A program made the translations under genes and the position numbers. A DNA stretch of 64,000 nucleotides from contig VWPU01017432.1 in the NCBI GenBank assembly GCA_013398955.1, positions 124,001 to 188,000 on the forward strand. Direction: 5' to 3'. This DNA is from Callaeas wilsoni. Lineage: Eukaryota; Chordata; Aves; Passeriformes; Callaeidae. Position 1 is the stretch's first letter, and every line of letters starts with the position of its first letter. This document shows, in pieces, positions 24,925 through 36,174 of the stretch. Under the pieces are notes generated by a model that was not told the origin of the DNA, did not search any database, and worked only from the letters and a program-made list of their open reading frames with translations.

Positions 24925-27646
24925 CTTGGCAGGCCACATAACTCAGCAGAGTTATCACTTAAGAAAGCCATGTTTGATTAGAAAATTGTTAAAGAAAAAA
25001 GTTCACTGGACCAAAAAAGTTGAAATTTCAGTTAGAATTGAGTTCATTAATTCTGATAAATTATGGCAATGATGACCTTTTTTATATATTGTGACAGATA
25101 TTGTGCAATGAACTCCATTGCTAACACACTGCTGTATCCCAACTTTTTTTCCTCTCATTTTTATTTCCAGCAGTGGAAATAAAGTATTATATTATAGTAC
25201 AGCATTAGAATTATAAAGGTCAGCAGATTTAGACCTTGAACACAGAAGTAAATGCTAGCAACCATCTGCACCATTGCTCCCAGCTTGGTTAGGAAAGAAA
25301 ATACTGAAAATTTTAAAAAAAGGACAAAAAATAAGAACATCACAAAACCTCTTCCAAAGTTGACCATTAAAAGATTTTTCAGTTCTCCAGTATTTACAGG
25401 GTTTGGGTTTTTCAGATAAATAAACAGACTTCTAATTTACTTGAGAGGTGGTGCATGGGATAAATACAGAATTGCCAGACATTCTAATATATTGGCTCAG
25501 TGGTGGATGGTGGATGTGTGTGGTTTTCCATGGTAACACCAAATGAAAACACATTGAAAATGAGAATTGTAAGTAGTTCTTCCATTGTTCTGAAAAACAT
25601 TCATCTTGTGTTCAAAATAAAACAGATTTTTTAGTATTTTTCTGAATAAGACTATATTTTTTAAACTCCAAAGGTAGCATCCAGAAGTTATATTTGAAAT
25701 CAGCAGAGAGCTTTATCTATAAAATTAAAACATGAGCTACGTCAATAATCAATGAATTCAACTTTTTCAAATGTACTTATATTTGAAATGAATAGCAACT
25801 GACATCTTTGTGTTGGAAAAAAATATAGTTCTTATAAAACACAGGCCATAACTTGTCAACTGCCCAGATTTTAAATACAAAGTGTCTCTAAGGAGAGTTT
25901 GTCTGAATTGGTCTACCCTTGAGTTGTTTTGCTATGAACATCACTGTAAAAATTGACTATAATCAAATACTGTGCTCAGAAACAAAAGCAGAATTGGATG
26001 TCATGCATTTCCCTTAATTTCATTACCTCTCCTTAGGAGAAGAGTGCATAAAATTGAACATATTTTCTTAGGATTCTTAGGTTTTGAATTTGTTTTCTTT
26101 TCTCCATAAATGCTTCTTTTGAAATCTAGTGAGTAAAAATATAGGTATAATGTAATGCTTTGAAGTAATTTTCAACCAAACTTAAAGTGGCCTACAGAAT
26201 TTCTCTTAGAGAACTCCCTCAAAATGCTGCAGTGCTCAAACCAGAATATTTTGAGCTACTAACATTATGCTTATTCTCATTAAATTGTGAAGGTCCTTTC
26301 CAGTTTTAATCCACTGATAGATCCCATTCTGTGAAGGGTCTCACTAAAGAGGACGGAACTGTGTGTGAGGCAGTCTGACAAAGAGAATTTTGGACTGTAC
26401 TTAAGCCAAGGACATAAGGATTTGTGATTCAAAAAGACTTCCACAGAATGGCTTTTTACCTTCCAATAATGTGATTCCTTAAAACATCAGTGGGATGGAG
26501 AAAGGCACAAGAACAGGTATTTTGTCCTTAAAAAGTGTAAAAACAGATCTTCAAGGCAAATTGGCCAGCTTCTGGCTCTCAGCTTTGGCAAAACTTAAAT
26601 TCTCTGATTAACATTTTACTCTCAGACCTGCCAGCATTTTGTTTTTTTCAGTAGTGTTGACCAAGGGATAAATGGAGTAAGCACAATCCTTCTGAGAACA
26701 GCTGAGTTCCTGATTATTAAGTTACTCTATACAAATATTACCACACATAGATCTTCTGCAAGCATTTAAACACTGATGTCCAAAAGACAGGGGAAGTTGA
26801 TTTTCAAAGCGGACAACAAAATTCTTCAGTAATGGCTTTACACTTTGCGTGCAAGGCAAAGTGCTTGAAACAGTTATTGTTTGCATGTTTCCTTTTTCCT
26901 GTTTTTAGTTATTTTCTAATATTGGAGCATCACTAACTCACATTTGATGTGATTTGAGTTAAAATGACACTCATTTTTATTTTAAATTATTTTCTGACAA
27001 GTGTGCTGCTTTGTTACTTGGTTGTTGAAAATCTGACATTTTCCTGTTGACAGGAAGGGACATTTGGAGTGTGATGGAAAACATGCTTAATATATATCAG
27101 TTGAATCAAACCCTGAATTATTTACAGTAACTAAATACATCATGGGTTGAAATTAAATGCTGTAGGAAGTCTAAACTGAGTCTTCGAGCTCAGTTCTGTG
27201 GTCACACATATGGACAATGCCCTATGCAAAGCCCTAGGATGAAACTGCATCCAAGGCAGTTTGTAGTACAAACAGCAGACAGGAGCAGTTCCATGAAGTA
27301 ACCTGGAACTTGTGGGGTAAGATTTTTTGGATTGTAGTTCCTGCAGTGTGATGCCTGCAGGTATCTCAGATCACGCCAGGGGCTGTGCCCCAGCAGGAGG
27401 GCAGGGTTTGCTGCAGGGACAGAGCGGGCTGTAGGGTGTGCCAGGGCACGGCCACCACAGGGCTCCAGCCTGCCAGGTAGCTGCTCCCTACACTACAGCA
27501 CAGGGGCTCCTGAGCAGCTTTCTCCCTGCACGAAACTGTTCAGCACTTCCCTTGCCCTGGTTTGAAGACACTTTTGACGTGTAACTTTTGGGAGGGTTTT
27601 AGCTGAACAAAGATTTTTATACGTAGGTCATAGGATCACCCCTGTT

Positions 27647-27652
27647 ATTTAC
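27647..27652. repeat. Target-site duplication, left copy
   Basis: ATTTAC immediately before the LTR; the same six bases occur at 28222-28227 just after it. Confidence 0.75.
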
Positions 27653-28221
27653 TATATTAGTATGCTGGCACGCTGGGCGGGCTGAGAGGGCAGCAGCTGG
27701 TCCAGACGTGCCCAACACAAAGGGAGTACACCCCGTGGCACCTCCGTGCCTCGCTTGCCAGCCTCCCAGCCCGTGCGGTGGAGGGCACGAAGCCCAGCGT
27801 GCCTGGGGCTTATAAATTGCCTATGCGTGACCAGAAACAAGTGAGTAGAGGAGGCCCTTCGGCCGGTGTTCCAAGGGTTTGTTGTAGAAGCTCCCGCGAA
27901 GGGGACCGGCAGCGAAGAGAGCAAGATAAGAGACTGAGTGGGCTTTAAAGGATACAGGGAAGGGGCTGGGGATGACATAGCAGGGACCTATAGGAAGAGG
28001 GGAAGGGTGGGACAGGTCTGGTTACCTTTCCTTAGGAGATACAAGGGGTGTCTGTCCACTGTCAATCAGACAGACCGAGCCTGCCTCAGATCCCAGGAAT
28101 TCAGTGGGAGAAGCCATCCTCACAGAGTGAGGTTTACTCTTTGGAACCAGCCCACCAAACCTCTTTTTCTGGGCTCTGTGGCCCCCTGGTTATTCTTGTG
28201 TTTGGTTCATTCACCACAACA
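27653..28221 (-). mobile_element. Solo LTR of an endogenous retrovirus, family A copy 1
   Basis: A 569-bp block that aligns along its length with 35465-36030. Perfect 6-bp repeats (ATTTAC) flank it exactly, which defines the ends and fits a class II (ERVK-like) integration. No internal viral genes lie beside it, so it is a solo LTR left by recombination. Orientation is inferred from copy 2, which on the minus strand shows a TTTAAA promoter-like box and then an AATAAA signal. In this copy the signal is decayed (AACAAA), and the plus-strand first bases are TA where copy 2 has TG. It sits antisense in the last DYNC2H1 intron, 218 bp before the final exon. Confidence 0.85.
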
Positions 28222-28227
28222 ATTTAC
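28222..28227. repeat. Target-site duplication, right copy
   Basis: ATTTAC, identical to 27647-27652. Confidence 0.75.
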
Positions 28228-28439
28228 TTCCTGGTGTTTGAGTTACGGAGTGAGCAATTTTCCTGAAGTCTCTGTTTTGTTGGTAATCCTTCTCCTTAGT
28301 GGCCTGAATGAAGACTTTCCTGTCCAAGACTGCAGTGTCCAACTGGATCTTAGCTTTAGATACCATACCAGTGGAGATTATTGCTTTCCCATGTTTTGTT
28401 GTCTCTTTAGGTGGTAACTAAGTGCTTGTTTGTTGACAG

Positions 28440-28598
28440 GATGCATATGGTCCATATTCTCCAGAGGAATGCATATCTTTACCAGTGTACACTAGTGTGG
28501 AGAGAGACCGTGTGGTGGCAAATATTGATGTACCTTGTGGAGGAAACCAAGACCAGTGGATTCAATGTGGTGCTGCTTTATTTTTAAAAAATCAGTAA
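28440..28598 (+). CDS. DYNC2H1: DYNC2H1 terminal exon with stop codon
   Basis: Encodes the last 52 residues in phase 0 and ends at TAA (28596-28598). It begins DAYGPYSPEECISLPVYT, continues through ERDRVVANIDVPC and ends WIQCGAALFLKNQ. The final WIQCGAALFL block is a hallmark of the extreme C-terminus of dynein-2 heavy chains, and the FLKNQ ending matches my memory of other vertebrates. The acceptor is TGTTGACAG. There is no sign of truncation. The joined five exons total 558 nt, including the stop, without frameshift. In mammals PDGFD lies downstream in the opposite direction; I did not find its exons in this window. Confidence 0.96.
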   Translation, partial: DAYGPYSPEECISLPVYTSVERDRVVANIDVPCGGNQDQWIQCGAALFLKNQ

Positions 28599-29150
28599 TC
28601 TGAAACTGCATTAACTTGTCAAGTTAAGAGACATTTAAACATCTAATTTCTTATTAAAAGAGAACTTTAGACTCATTGCTTTTATATTTTTAAAGCAATG
28701 GTTTATTAATTCCTGTTTATTTTTTTAAGATATATTCAAATAATTCTACTTGATAGAACTTAAGTGTACCTTTGTAGAATATTGTAAAAATTACCATGGC
28801 ACTATTCAGCAAACTGCTAATTTGGGTTGTTTCTGTAGATTATAATGTGCTATATTTCTTTCTTGAACTTGTTGAAATCTCTTCTGGTTTGCTCAGAAAT
28901 AATTGAATAAAAATTCAAAGTCAGCATTTTTTCTTTGATTTTTTTTTTCATTATCCTTTTGGAACTGTTATTCATATGCTTCTTATTTAATAAAATAAAA
29001 TTAAAAAACTTACCTTTTGTAACTGAAGTTAAATGTTTTACTTGAAGGTAAGAATCAGGATAAATGTTTCAGTCTCTTTCAATGATGTTTTACTTGTAAT
29101 TATATTTCTTTTTATGGGTAGTAAATAAAAGGATTTTAATGAAATTTGTG
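28599..29150 (+). other. DYNC2H1: DYNC2H1 3' UTR and downstream flank
   Basis: AT-rich non-coding sequence after the stop codon. It contains AATAAA at 28906-28911, 28989-28994, 28994-28999 and 29124-29129. The first would give a 3' UTR of about 330 nt; use of the later ones would add 80-220 nt. Which site is used cannot be read from sequence. Confidence 0.7.
28906..28911 (+). terminator. DYNC2H1: Candidate polyadenylation signal (AATAAA)
   Basis: First canonical AATAAA after the stop codon, followed 15-40 bases later by T-rich sequence (28928-28949) that could serve as the downstream element. Confidence 0.6.
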
Positions 29151-32100
29151 TGGAGTTACAAATTCATGTGGAGTTACAAAGTTAGACTACTATCATGGTT
29201 ATTATCTAGAAGTTACTGAAAAAAAATTTATGAGACTGTACTAAGTTCTAATAAAAACATGTGCATAAAGGCCTGCAATAGCCAAACAATTCCTTAGACA
29301 AAAAAAAAGATACTTCCATCCAGTTGTTAAAGGGAAACCAAAGGGATATAGTAGTGCTTTTGGTCTGTAACATGAGAAACACCTGGAGTCTTGTTCTTAG
29401 TGCGGGATACCCAAGTTTGATTTCACTGTTTCATGATGTATTGTGTTGGGATGCTGTCATAGCATTGGAGTGCAATTAGACAAAATCCCGAAATCCAGCA
29501 GGAAGCAGCATTACTGATGTCTCAACATAACAATTGAAAGTCTCTAATTTTTAACTGGAATTACACACCTCATGAAGATATTTTTAAAAGCCAAAGGCAA
29601 AAAAAGCACTTTCTTGGTTTGCTTGGAAGGCAAAATAGATGCTTTGGCTCTGATAGATCTGATAGATTTTATATTAATTTTGAAGTAGTATTTAAATTAA
29701 GACTATATTTTACTTTCCTGATATTTTTCATTGATGGTTTGAGGGAGAGAGAAGGAAAGCAGAGAAAAGACTGGCCCCATCTCCAGGTCAGCTTCCTGAG
29801 GAAAATGTTTCTCTCTTCTCTAGTGTTCATGCCTTAAACTCAGTCTTTTGTCTGTATTTGGAAAGCTTTCCGTTTTAATTTTCTTCTAATTAAAAGCTGT
29901 CCTAAATTAATTTGATTCAATTGCACAACCATTTTTAAAATTGAATCCTGTCCAAAAGCAGAATAGACTTACTTAATACTTTTCAAACAATTGCCTGATC
30001 TTCCCTTATGTATTGCACTCTAATTCACTGAAGAGTAAAAAGGTAGCAAATTTAGAAAAAAACTGTCTCTGAAGAAAATTTTGAGAAAAAATGACAAAGT
30101 CTCCATCAGAACAAAAGCACTTGTATAAATCTATGTACAAGCTCTGTGAGGATTTAGAGGGTAACTTGTCCAGAGAAAATATTCTGCTGTACTAGACTTT
30201 CTTGGAGGTGAAAAGTTTTCCAGAGGGCATGCTTTTATTTCCCATAGGCACATGTAAAGAATATGCTGCAATTTTCCCTTTTGGATCCAACATTTTCATA
30301 ACCTAGACTGAATTTCAGCTTTCATATATCTCAAACTGAGGGATCAGTATACTGGCTCTTAGGAATTCCAGCTTCTCTTTTGTGGGCAGGTAGAGAAATA
30401 CAAATATTCACGTGTTCAGATAACTACCTGTTAGGATAAAGATGTCTGGAAAATAATACATCTTATTTTAATCTACCTTGCACAGAAAGTAAAGACCAGA
30501 AATGTAGTAGGTGGCTTTAATGACCCGTGTTGCTTTTTATGGGAAATAAAAGTTTAGTGTAGTGAGTGGCAGAAACCCTGAAATGAATCATTAGTAGAAT
30601 GTTCTGGGGATTTCCATGTTTTGTTTTTAAAATTTTTTTCTCTCCTCATTGTAAGCTTCAAAATGCCTTCCATATTGCCAAGAGAATTACGATTATTATT
30701 TAAAGTCTCTTCTTTTAAGTCTCCTCTTGCTATATATTTAGTCTTACTGATTCTACTGATACACAGATATTGATGTAAAAGAGACTCCTCCAGACCTACC
30801 ACACCGTATTTCTATCTCAGGGTCAGGAACTGATTCCAATTTCTTACTGATGAGTTGTCTGTATCCTAACCCCTCAGGACTGGTCTATCTCTGGAGGTTT
30901 GTTACCTCTTCTATCATCCACTACTGGATTTAGAACTGTGGAATATTTCTCAGATCACAGCATAAGGAGTTTTGTTCCCAGACATGCATTCATGCATTTG
31001 TGTCAGAGCCTTCTCTTAGCCAGCTTGATTAAATCTCATTTTGTTTGGTTGTCCTCTCAGTTTAGAGGCCCTTTCACATTACTAGAACTGTCTGTTTGCT
31101 TCTGCTCTTTCTAAGACCTTCCCTGAGTGATATGAAAAAACCCCAGGCTTCTTAATGTTTAGCTATAACCGGAGCATTGAGTTATATTTTTATTTGGACA
31201 GAGGTCCTGTGGGAGCCCATTGAGACTGGTATTTGTTACAGACGTGAAAGGCTCTCTCTTCCTAGGTATCTTTGATGTCTTTATTTTTTTCAGCACAGGA
31301 CAAAAAACTGATTTAAATGTCAAGCTAATTTTTCAGCTTGAAATCTATTGTATTTTTTAGTTATGTAATATTATCACCACAAAAACCCCCAAACCTTGGG
31401 AGCTGTATATTACGCTCAGAGTGTATTAAGCAGCATGTTTGATACTTATTTTGTTTAAGTGATTCACTAATCTTTCCTTCTCATAACTGGAGTTATAACT
31501 CTAATGTTTTAGATGGCTCCCAGATGACCTAAATAGGAAAAAGAAATTACTTATCGTGTGTTCCTTGATATGTATTGTGTGCTTGCATTGTATAACGTGC
31601 TTTCTTTCTACCCAATGTTGTAATCTAAATGAAAGATACTATAGGTAACTACTACTCTAGATCATAGGAATTACACTTTTGGCAGTAAAAACAGAACTGC
31701 AGAGTGTTTATTACCACCAAAGTGCAGCTGTATCACATGCACAGGCCATTGAGAAGTAGGAATCAGGAAACATAAGAAATAAAAACATCAGAAATGCGTT
31801 AGTGGTCTGACTAGGGTTTGAAAGAGTTTGTTCTGCTATTCAGCTTCAAGGGTATAGGAACTTGTAAGACTAAAAAGAGATCTTAGAAAACACACGTTAC
31901 TACTCTGTAAACACTCTCTTTTGAAGACTTGAGAAGGGTATATCTTCAGTAAGTGCAAATTGTTATCAACAGAAATCAAAGTGACAAAATACAAAGTGAA
32001 AAATCCTTAAAAGAATAAAAAACCTTTGAAAATAATGTAGATTATGCAGTAATATCCGAATGTCTTTAAAATAAAAATAATTTTTTTTAACAAATGCATT

Positions 32101-33066
32101 TATTTTTAATTTGAAAAGGAACAGTTTCTTCCTTTTACACCTTATAGCAGTCAAGTTTCTGTGTGATATTGGTGCTGTAATCCATTGGAAGACGTGCTGC
32201 ATTTAGCAGATCAACTGCAAGTCTACTGACACAGAGTGTGCTGTGTGCTCAAACTGAGGAATACATGCTTTTTGAAGAGTCAGACTCACTTTTTGCTATT
32301 TGGGGTAAACAGTCTTTCAGAAACAAGACCCATGATGTTGATAGAAGACCTCACATGTTTTAGTGCTAAGTCAAGTTGACTTGGGATTTTTTCCCAGAAA
32401 ATTTTTAGAATTTCACTAAAATCCAAATGCTGCAGTGGAAGGCAAGTTATGCAAGTTATGCTGAGTATAAATAGAACTGGTGGTGCAAATTGTTTTTCCC
32501 CCTCTGTTTCTTTATTTCAGTTTTCAGAGACCAATATTCAGAAGAGAAGTAATTTGTCCCCAAACAGCTATATCATTGTTAGAGCTGAAGGGGGAATAAC
32601 CTGAATTCCATGGTCAAAAACATCAAATATGAATTATATGAGTTCTTAAACTGATAGACTATCTTTCATTGACAAAAATGGATTCGCATAAATTATACTT
32701 AATATTGGTTACCATAATAAAAATGTGCAGCCTTTACCAGGGCTAGAAATTTCCATATGAAGTTTTACATAGACATTTTTAATTCCGTTTAATTTTTACA
32801 TTTTTAATCCTTTGAAAATGAAAGGTGTGAATAAGAAACTAGATGTGGGAGAGTCTGAAGACCAATAAAGAAGAGTGGGTCCTACTTGAGAACACAAGCT
32901 CAGCTTCTGTGAGTTCCTATGCTGTGTTCTCCTCTGAAGGTGTGCAGCTTCATCAGTGCACTGGAGTTCTTCACAGATCAGAAGCTTCCCTGAAAACCCA
33001 TCTGCCTGAGAGGCCATCCTCCTTCACTTCAGCTCATGGCCTTCAACGGGTGAGGCTGCATTGATA
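29151..33066. other. Intergenic, no gene seen
   Basis: AT-rich sequence downstream of DYNC2H1 with only short chance open frames. I recognise no exon, RNA gene or transposon family here. Confidence 0.6.
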
Positions 33067-33072
33067 GCATGA
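33067..33072. repeat. Possible target-site duplication, left copy
   Basis: GCATGA, matched by GCATGA at 33521-33526 on the other side of the LTR-like block. Confidence 0.5.
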
Positions 33073-33520
33073 GGTTAAAATGTTCCTAAAATCGTGGTAG
33101 CTAAAATGGGCCTTGGAAACGAAAGTAGGCATTGTCTTTACTAGAACCCTGTGAACCTGCACCTGCATACCCACCTGCATAGTAGATGATGTTAAATGCG
33201 ATAATTAATTAGTAAATATCAAGCATTGTCTTTACTAGAACCCTGTGAACCTACACCTGTGTACCCTCCTGTACAATAGATAAGAAATGCTGGGGGGAGA
33301 GGGGGCTTAAAGTCATGCTTGAGCAAAAACAATACACACAATAGAACAATATCAAGTTAATAATCAACATATGATTATGTAAAGAAAGAGTATAAAATGT
33401 GTCCATCTCAAATCCATGTCGGAGTCAGATTTGGGTTTGTCTGTACCCCTGATTCCCAGAGCTCTTCAATAAAAGCACCTGCATATAATCATCCTGTGAT
33501 TATGTGTTTCCACGCTAACA
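33073..33520 (+). mobile_element. Solo LTR, family B, with duplicated U3 segment
   Basis: A 448-bp block with LTR architecture on the plus strand. A 5' U3-like part contains a 59-bp segment repeated 94 bp later, TATAAAA lies at 33391-33397, AATAAA at 33468-33473, and the block ends in CA at 33519-33520. GCATGA occurs on both sides, giving a possible 6-bp target duplication, although the first bases would then be GG instead of TG. No retroviral genes adjoin it. I do not recognise the exact family and it differs from family A. The call rests on layout rather than a known sequence match. Confidence 0.6.
33129..33281. repeat. Tandem repeat in U3 (94-bp period)
   Basis: The segment ATTGTCTTTACTAGAACCCT starting at 33131 recurs at 33225, with similarity extending about 59 bp (33129-33187 and 33223-33281). 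Repeats at this place in an LTR often carry enhancer sites, but that role is only inferred here. Confidence 0.8.
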
Positions 33521-33526
33521 GCATGA
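33521..33526. repeat. Possible target-site duplication, right copy
   Basis: GCATGA, identical to 33067-33072. Confidence 0.5.
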
Positions 33527-35009
33527 CTCAACCTCATCTTCTGGATCTGCTTTTCATTTCAGACACTGAAGTTCCTTACAGCAGAGCTCACCAAATGAAT
33601 GTTTTAAGAAATACCAGTCTTTAATTCAAAAGAAATCTAGATTTCTTCCTTCTAGTTCTCATGACCTTTATGTAAGATACCTAGAAAGCAATAGAAGAGG
33701 GGTTTTTCACTTTCTGTATATTTTGTGCAAACAGAAAGACTTTTCACTGGCCTGTTCTAGAAAATCAAGGAGCAAAATTGGTGTTACTTCTTTGAACAGC
33801 CTCACCACAATTACTGTTAATATGGGCTACAGTGTGCCTCAGGAATAGTTCTTAGGATATGACCTTTGTGGAAATTGAGGTGGTTACTTCCTTTAATTTT
33901 AAAGTTGAATTAATTTGGCTTAACTATAACACATAAATAATCACAGTAGAATATCCAGAGATCTTTGCACAGGCCAGTTCTAGAATGGGTGTGTAGGTAT
34001 GACAGGCTAGTCGATGCAAGAATTTGGGTATTCACCCTGTGTTAGAATATGCTGCAATTCTACTTTTTTCTCATCAAAGCCATCTGCATTGCAGTGTCTT
34101 GTCTAACACATAAATTAACTGATAGCACATGTAATTTGAGGACAGTGTAAATACCCTGTCTGGTGCTCATTCCTTCTGGGTGATACTATAAAAGAAGTTG
34201 CCTTAATTGCAGTAAGCAGATGCCCTAGGTGGATGTCAGATCTGCGTACTCTAAGTGGGAGCTGTTTCTACAGAAGTGTCAGAATTACTACTGGCTTAGC
34301 ATCTTATGAGACAGCAAGCTGCCCCAGCTCTCTTTAGAAGAAGTCTTAGATATATTCTTCATCATTTTCCCCCCGTGTTAGATCCACTTAATTTTTCAGA
34401 GCAGCAAATATGGATCTTCTTAACAGATCAGCCTTGGAAAAAGTAAATAATAATCATGTTTATGAAATGTTTCAGATAGGCAATTTCATCTTCAGAGCTG
34501 TCTGACTCATCTCAGCCCCTGGCAAGGTGGGTTCTCCTCATGCAATCCCACATGGTACTATTGCCACGTTTAAGAGGATTTTCATACATTTTTCTCTATC
34601 TACTGAGATCAGGAAGAAAAGACAATGTCTTCAGAGCGTTTTTGGGCTGGGCACGGTCATATCAGCGTGTCCCACTAGGTGGTACTGTGGGCTAGACCCT
34701 GGTGAGAGCCTGGCACAGGGGACTGAGGGCAGTTCGGGAGGTAAAGATAATTTATAGTCTATACAACGTTGCATCAACAGTCCGTTCCAAAGGAAATTTC
34801 TTACAGCAGTGCTGAATAAGCAGCTACATCTTAAAAAAAATGCTTCTAGCTAGTTGTGATGTAGGTCTATTTAGAAATAAGTGATTCAGCAAGTGAATTT
34901 CTCGTTCCTTCAAGATGCCTGGTTTGTGCAAGTTGAAAAGGCACTGACTGACCACTCTAGCCTGTTTGCAGCTATTTCTGTACATCTTCAGTATCTGCAT
35001 AGGAAGAAG
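33527..35009. other. Intergenic, no gene seen
   Basis: No recognised repeat or exon. A CTCF-like motif is noted at 34672-34685. Confidence 0.55.
34672..34685 (+). promoter_or_regulatory. CTCF-like motif
   Basis: CCACTAGGTGGTAC fits the core CCASYAGRKGGCRS at 13 of 14 positions (T for C at position 12). It lies about 6 kb past the DYNC2H1 stop, where a boundary element would be plausible. Motif evidence only. Confidence 0.4.
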
Positions 35010-35464
35010 GAACAGTGAGGAAAAGGGTGCCCTTGCAGCATGGAAGGCTTCCCGGTCTGCATCAGGCAGAGCTTGGCCAGCAGGCTGAGGAAGGTGATCC
35101 TTCCCTGCACAGTATTGGCAACACACATCTGGCATTGTGGGCTCCAGTGCTGGGCTCCCCAGTGGAGAGACATGGACATACTGGAGCGAGTCCAAACAAG
35201 ACGTTGGAAAACTTGAGATAGTTCACCAAGATGGTCAAGGGGCTGGAGCACACGACTTATGGGAAAAGGCTTAAGGAACTGGCCTTGTTCAGCCTGGACA
35301 AGAAGCAACTTTTATGGGGAAGAACTTACTGGCAGCTTGCCATTGCCTACATGGAGATTATCAAATTCCATGGCAGGAGGACAGGGGACAAGATGTTATA
35401 ACTGTATTCGGGGTAAATATTCTCCCTCTGAGGACAGTCAGGCACAGGTTTCCCAGAGAGGCTG
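35010..35464 (+). mobile_element. CR1 LINE, left part (split by an LTR)
   Basis: The plus strand follows the CR1 order: GGCTCCAGTGCTGGGCTCCC, GAGAGACATGGACATACTGG, a TATGGGAAAAGGCTTAAGGA block, TTGTTCAGCCTGGACAAGAA, then CAGGTTTCCCAGAGAGGCTG, where it is cut by an inserted LTR. It resumes at about 36040. The surviving reverse-transcriptase C-terminal sequence is too decayed to code. Confidence 0.85.
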
Positions 35465-36030
35465 TGTATTAATATGCCGGCGCGCTGGCTGGGCCAGGAG
35501 AGCTGCTGCTTGGCCAGGGGTGCCCAACAGAGAGGAGGACACTCTGTGGCACTTGTGTGCCTCGCTAGCCAGCTCCCTCACCCGTGCGGTGCAAGGCACG
35601 GAGCCACGCGCGCCCAGGGCTTATGGATTGCCCAAGCGTAGCCAGAGATCAATGAGCGAGGCGGCCCTTCGGTCGGTATTCCAAGGGTTTATTGTGAAAC
35701 TCCCTCGACAGCGTCTGGACGGGAAGAAGGACGAACTTCCACCCAGGATGCATTTAAAAGGGGTACAGAAAAGGAGGCAGGGATGACACAGCAGTGACCT
35801 ATAGGAAGAAGGGAGGGGCGGGGCAGGTTTGGCTACCTTTGCTTAGGAGATACAAAGAGTGTCTGTCAGCTGTCAATCAGACAGCGAACCCACATCAGGT
35901 CACAGGAATTCGATGGGAGAAGCCATTCTCACAGAGGGGCATTTAACCTTTGGAGCCAACCCACCAAACCTCTTTATCTGGGCTATGTGGCCCCCTGGGC
36001 ATTACTGCGGTTGGTTCAGTCACCACAAGA
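35465..36030 (-). mobile_element. Solo LTR of an endogenous retrovirus, family A copy 2, nested in CR1
   Basis: About 566 bp aligning throughout with 27653-28221. Landmarks on the plus strand are the TGTATTAATATGCCGG start, the GGCCCTTCGGTCGGTATTCC block, ATAGGAAGAAGG and the CACCACAAGA end. Read on the minus strand, a TTTAAA box (about 35753-35758) precedes AATAAA (35688-35693) by about 65 bp, a normal spacing for a promoter and an R-region polyadenylation signal. It has no internal genes, so it is a solo LTR. CR1 sequence flanks it on both sides. The right edge is uncertain because CAGTCACCACA occurs twice (near 36016 and 36039), and I could not find a clean target duplication. Confidence 0.82.
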
Positions 36031-36039
36031 AGTTTGTCC

Positions 36040-36174
36040 AGTCACCACACTTGGAAGTATTGAAAATTGGACTGGATAAGACCCTGAGCAATCCATTCTG
36101 ACCTCAGAGCTGACCCTGCTCTTGGGGACCTCCAGGTGTCCCCTCCAACCTGAAATATACTATGCCTCTGTCTG
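36040..36174 (+). mobile_element. CR1 LINE, right part (3' end)
   Basis: Resumes after the LTR with CACTTGGAAGTATTGAAAAT, then ATAAGACCCTGAGCAA, TGACCCTGCT and CCCCTCCAACCTGAA, and ends in a degraded CTATG/CTCTG tail. This is the order of a CR1 3' terminus, which shows that the LTR landed in an existing CR1. Confidence 0.8.

Larger units (their letters stand above)
24039..28439 (+). other. DYNC2H1: DYNC2H1 last intron (4.4 kb)
   Basis: Phase-0 intron from GTACTA to TGTTGACAG. It carries a TA-rich microsatellite (24872-24924), a GC-rich patch (about 27356-27560) and the solo LTR at 27653-28221. The stretch 24925-27355 is AT-rich with no recognised feature. Confidence 0.85.

Noticed and set aside
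27938..28417. 159-codon open frame on the plus strand before the last exon
   Set aside because: Lies mostly in the antisense solo LTR and runs into intron sequence; no protein family resemblance.
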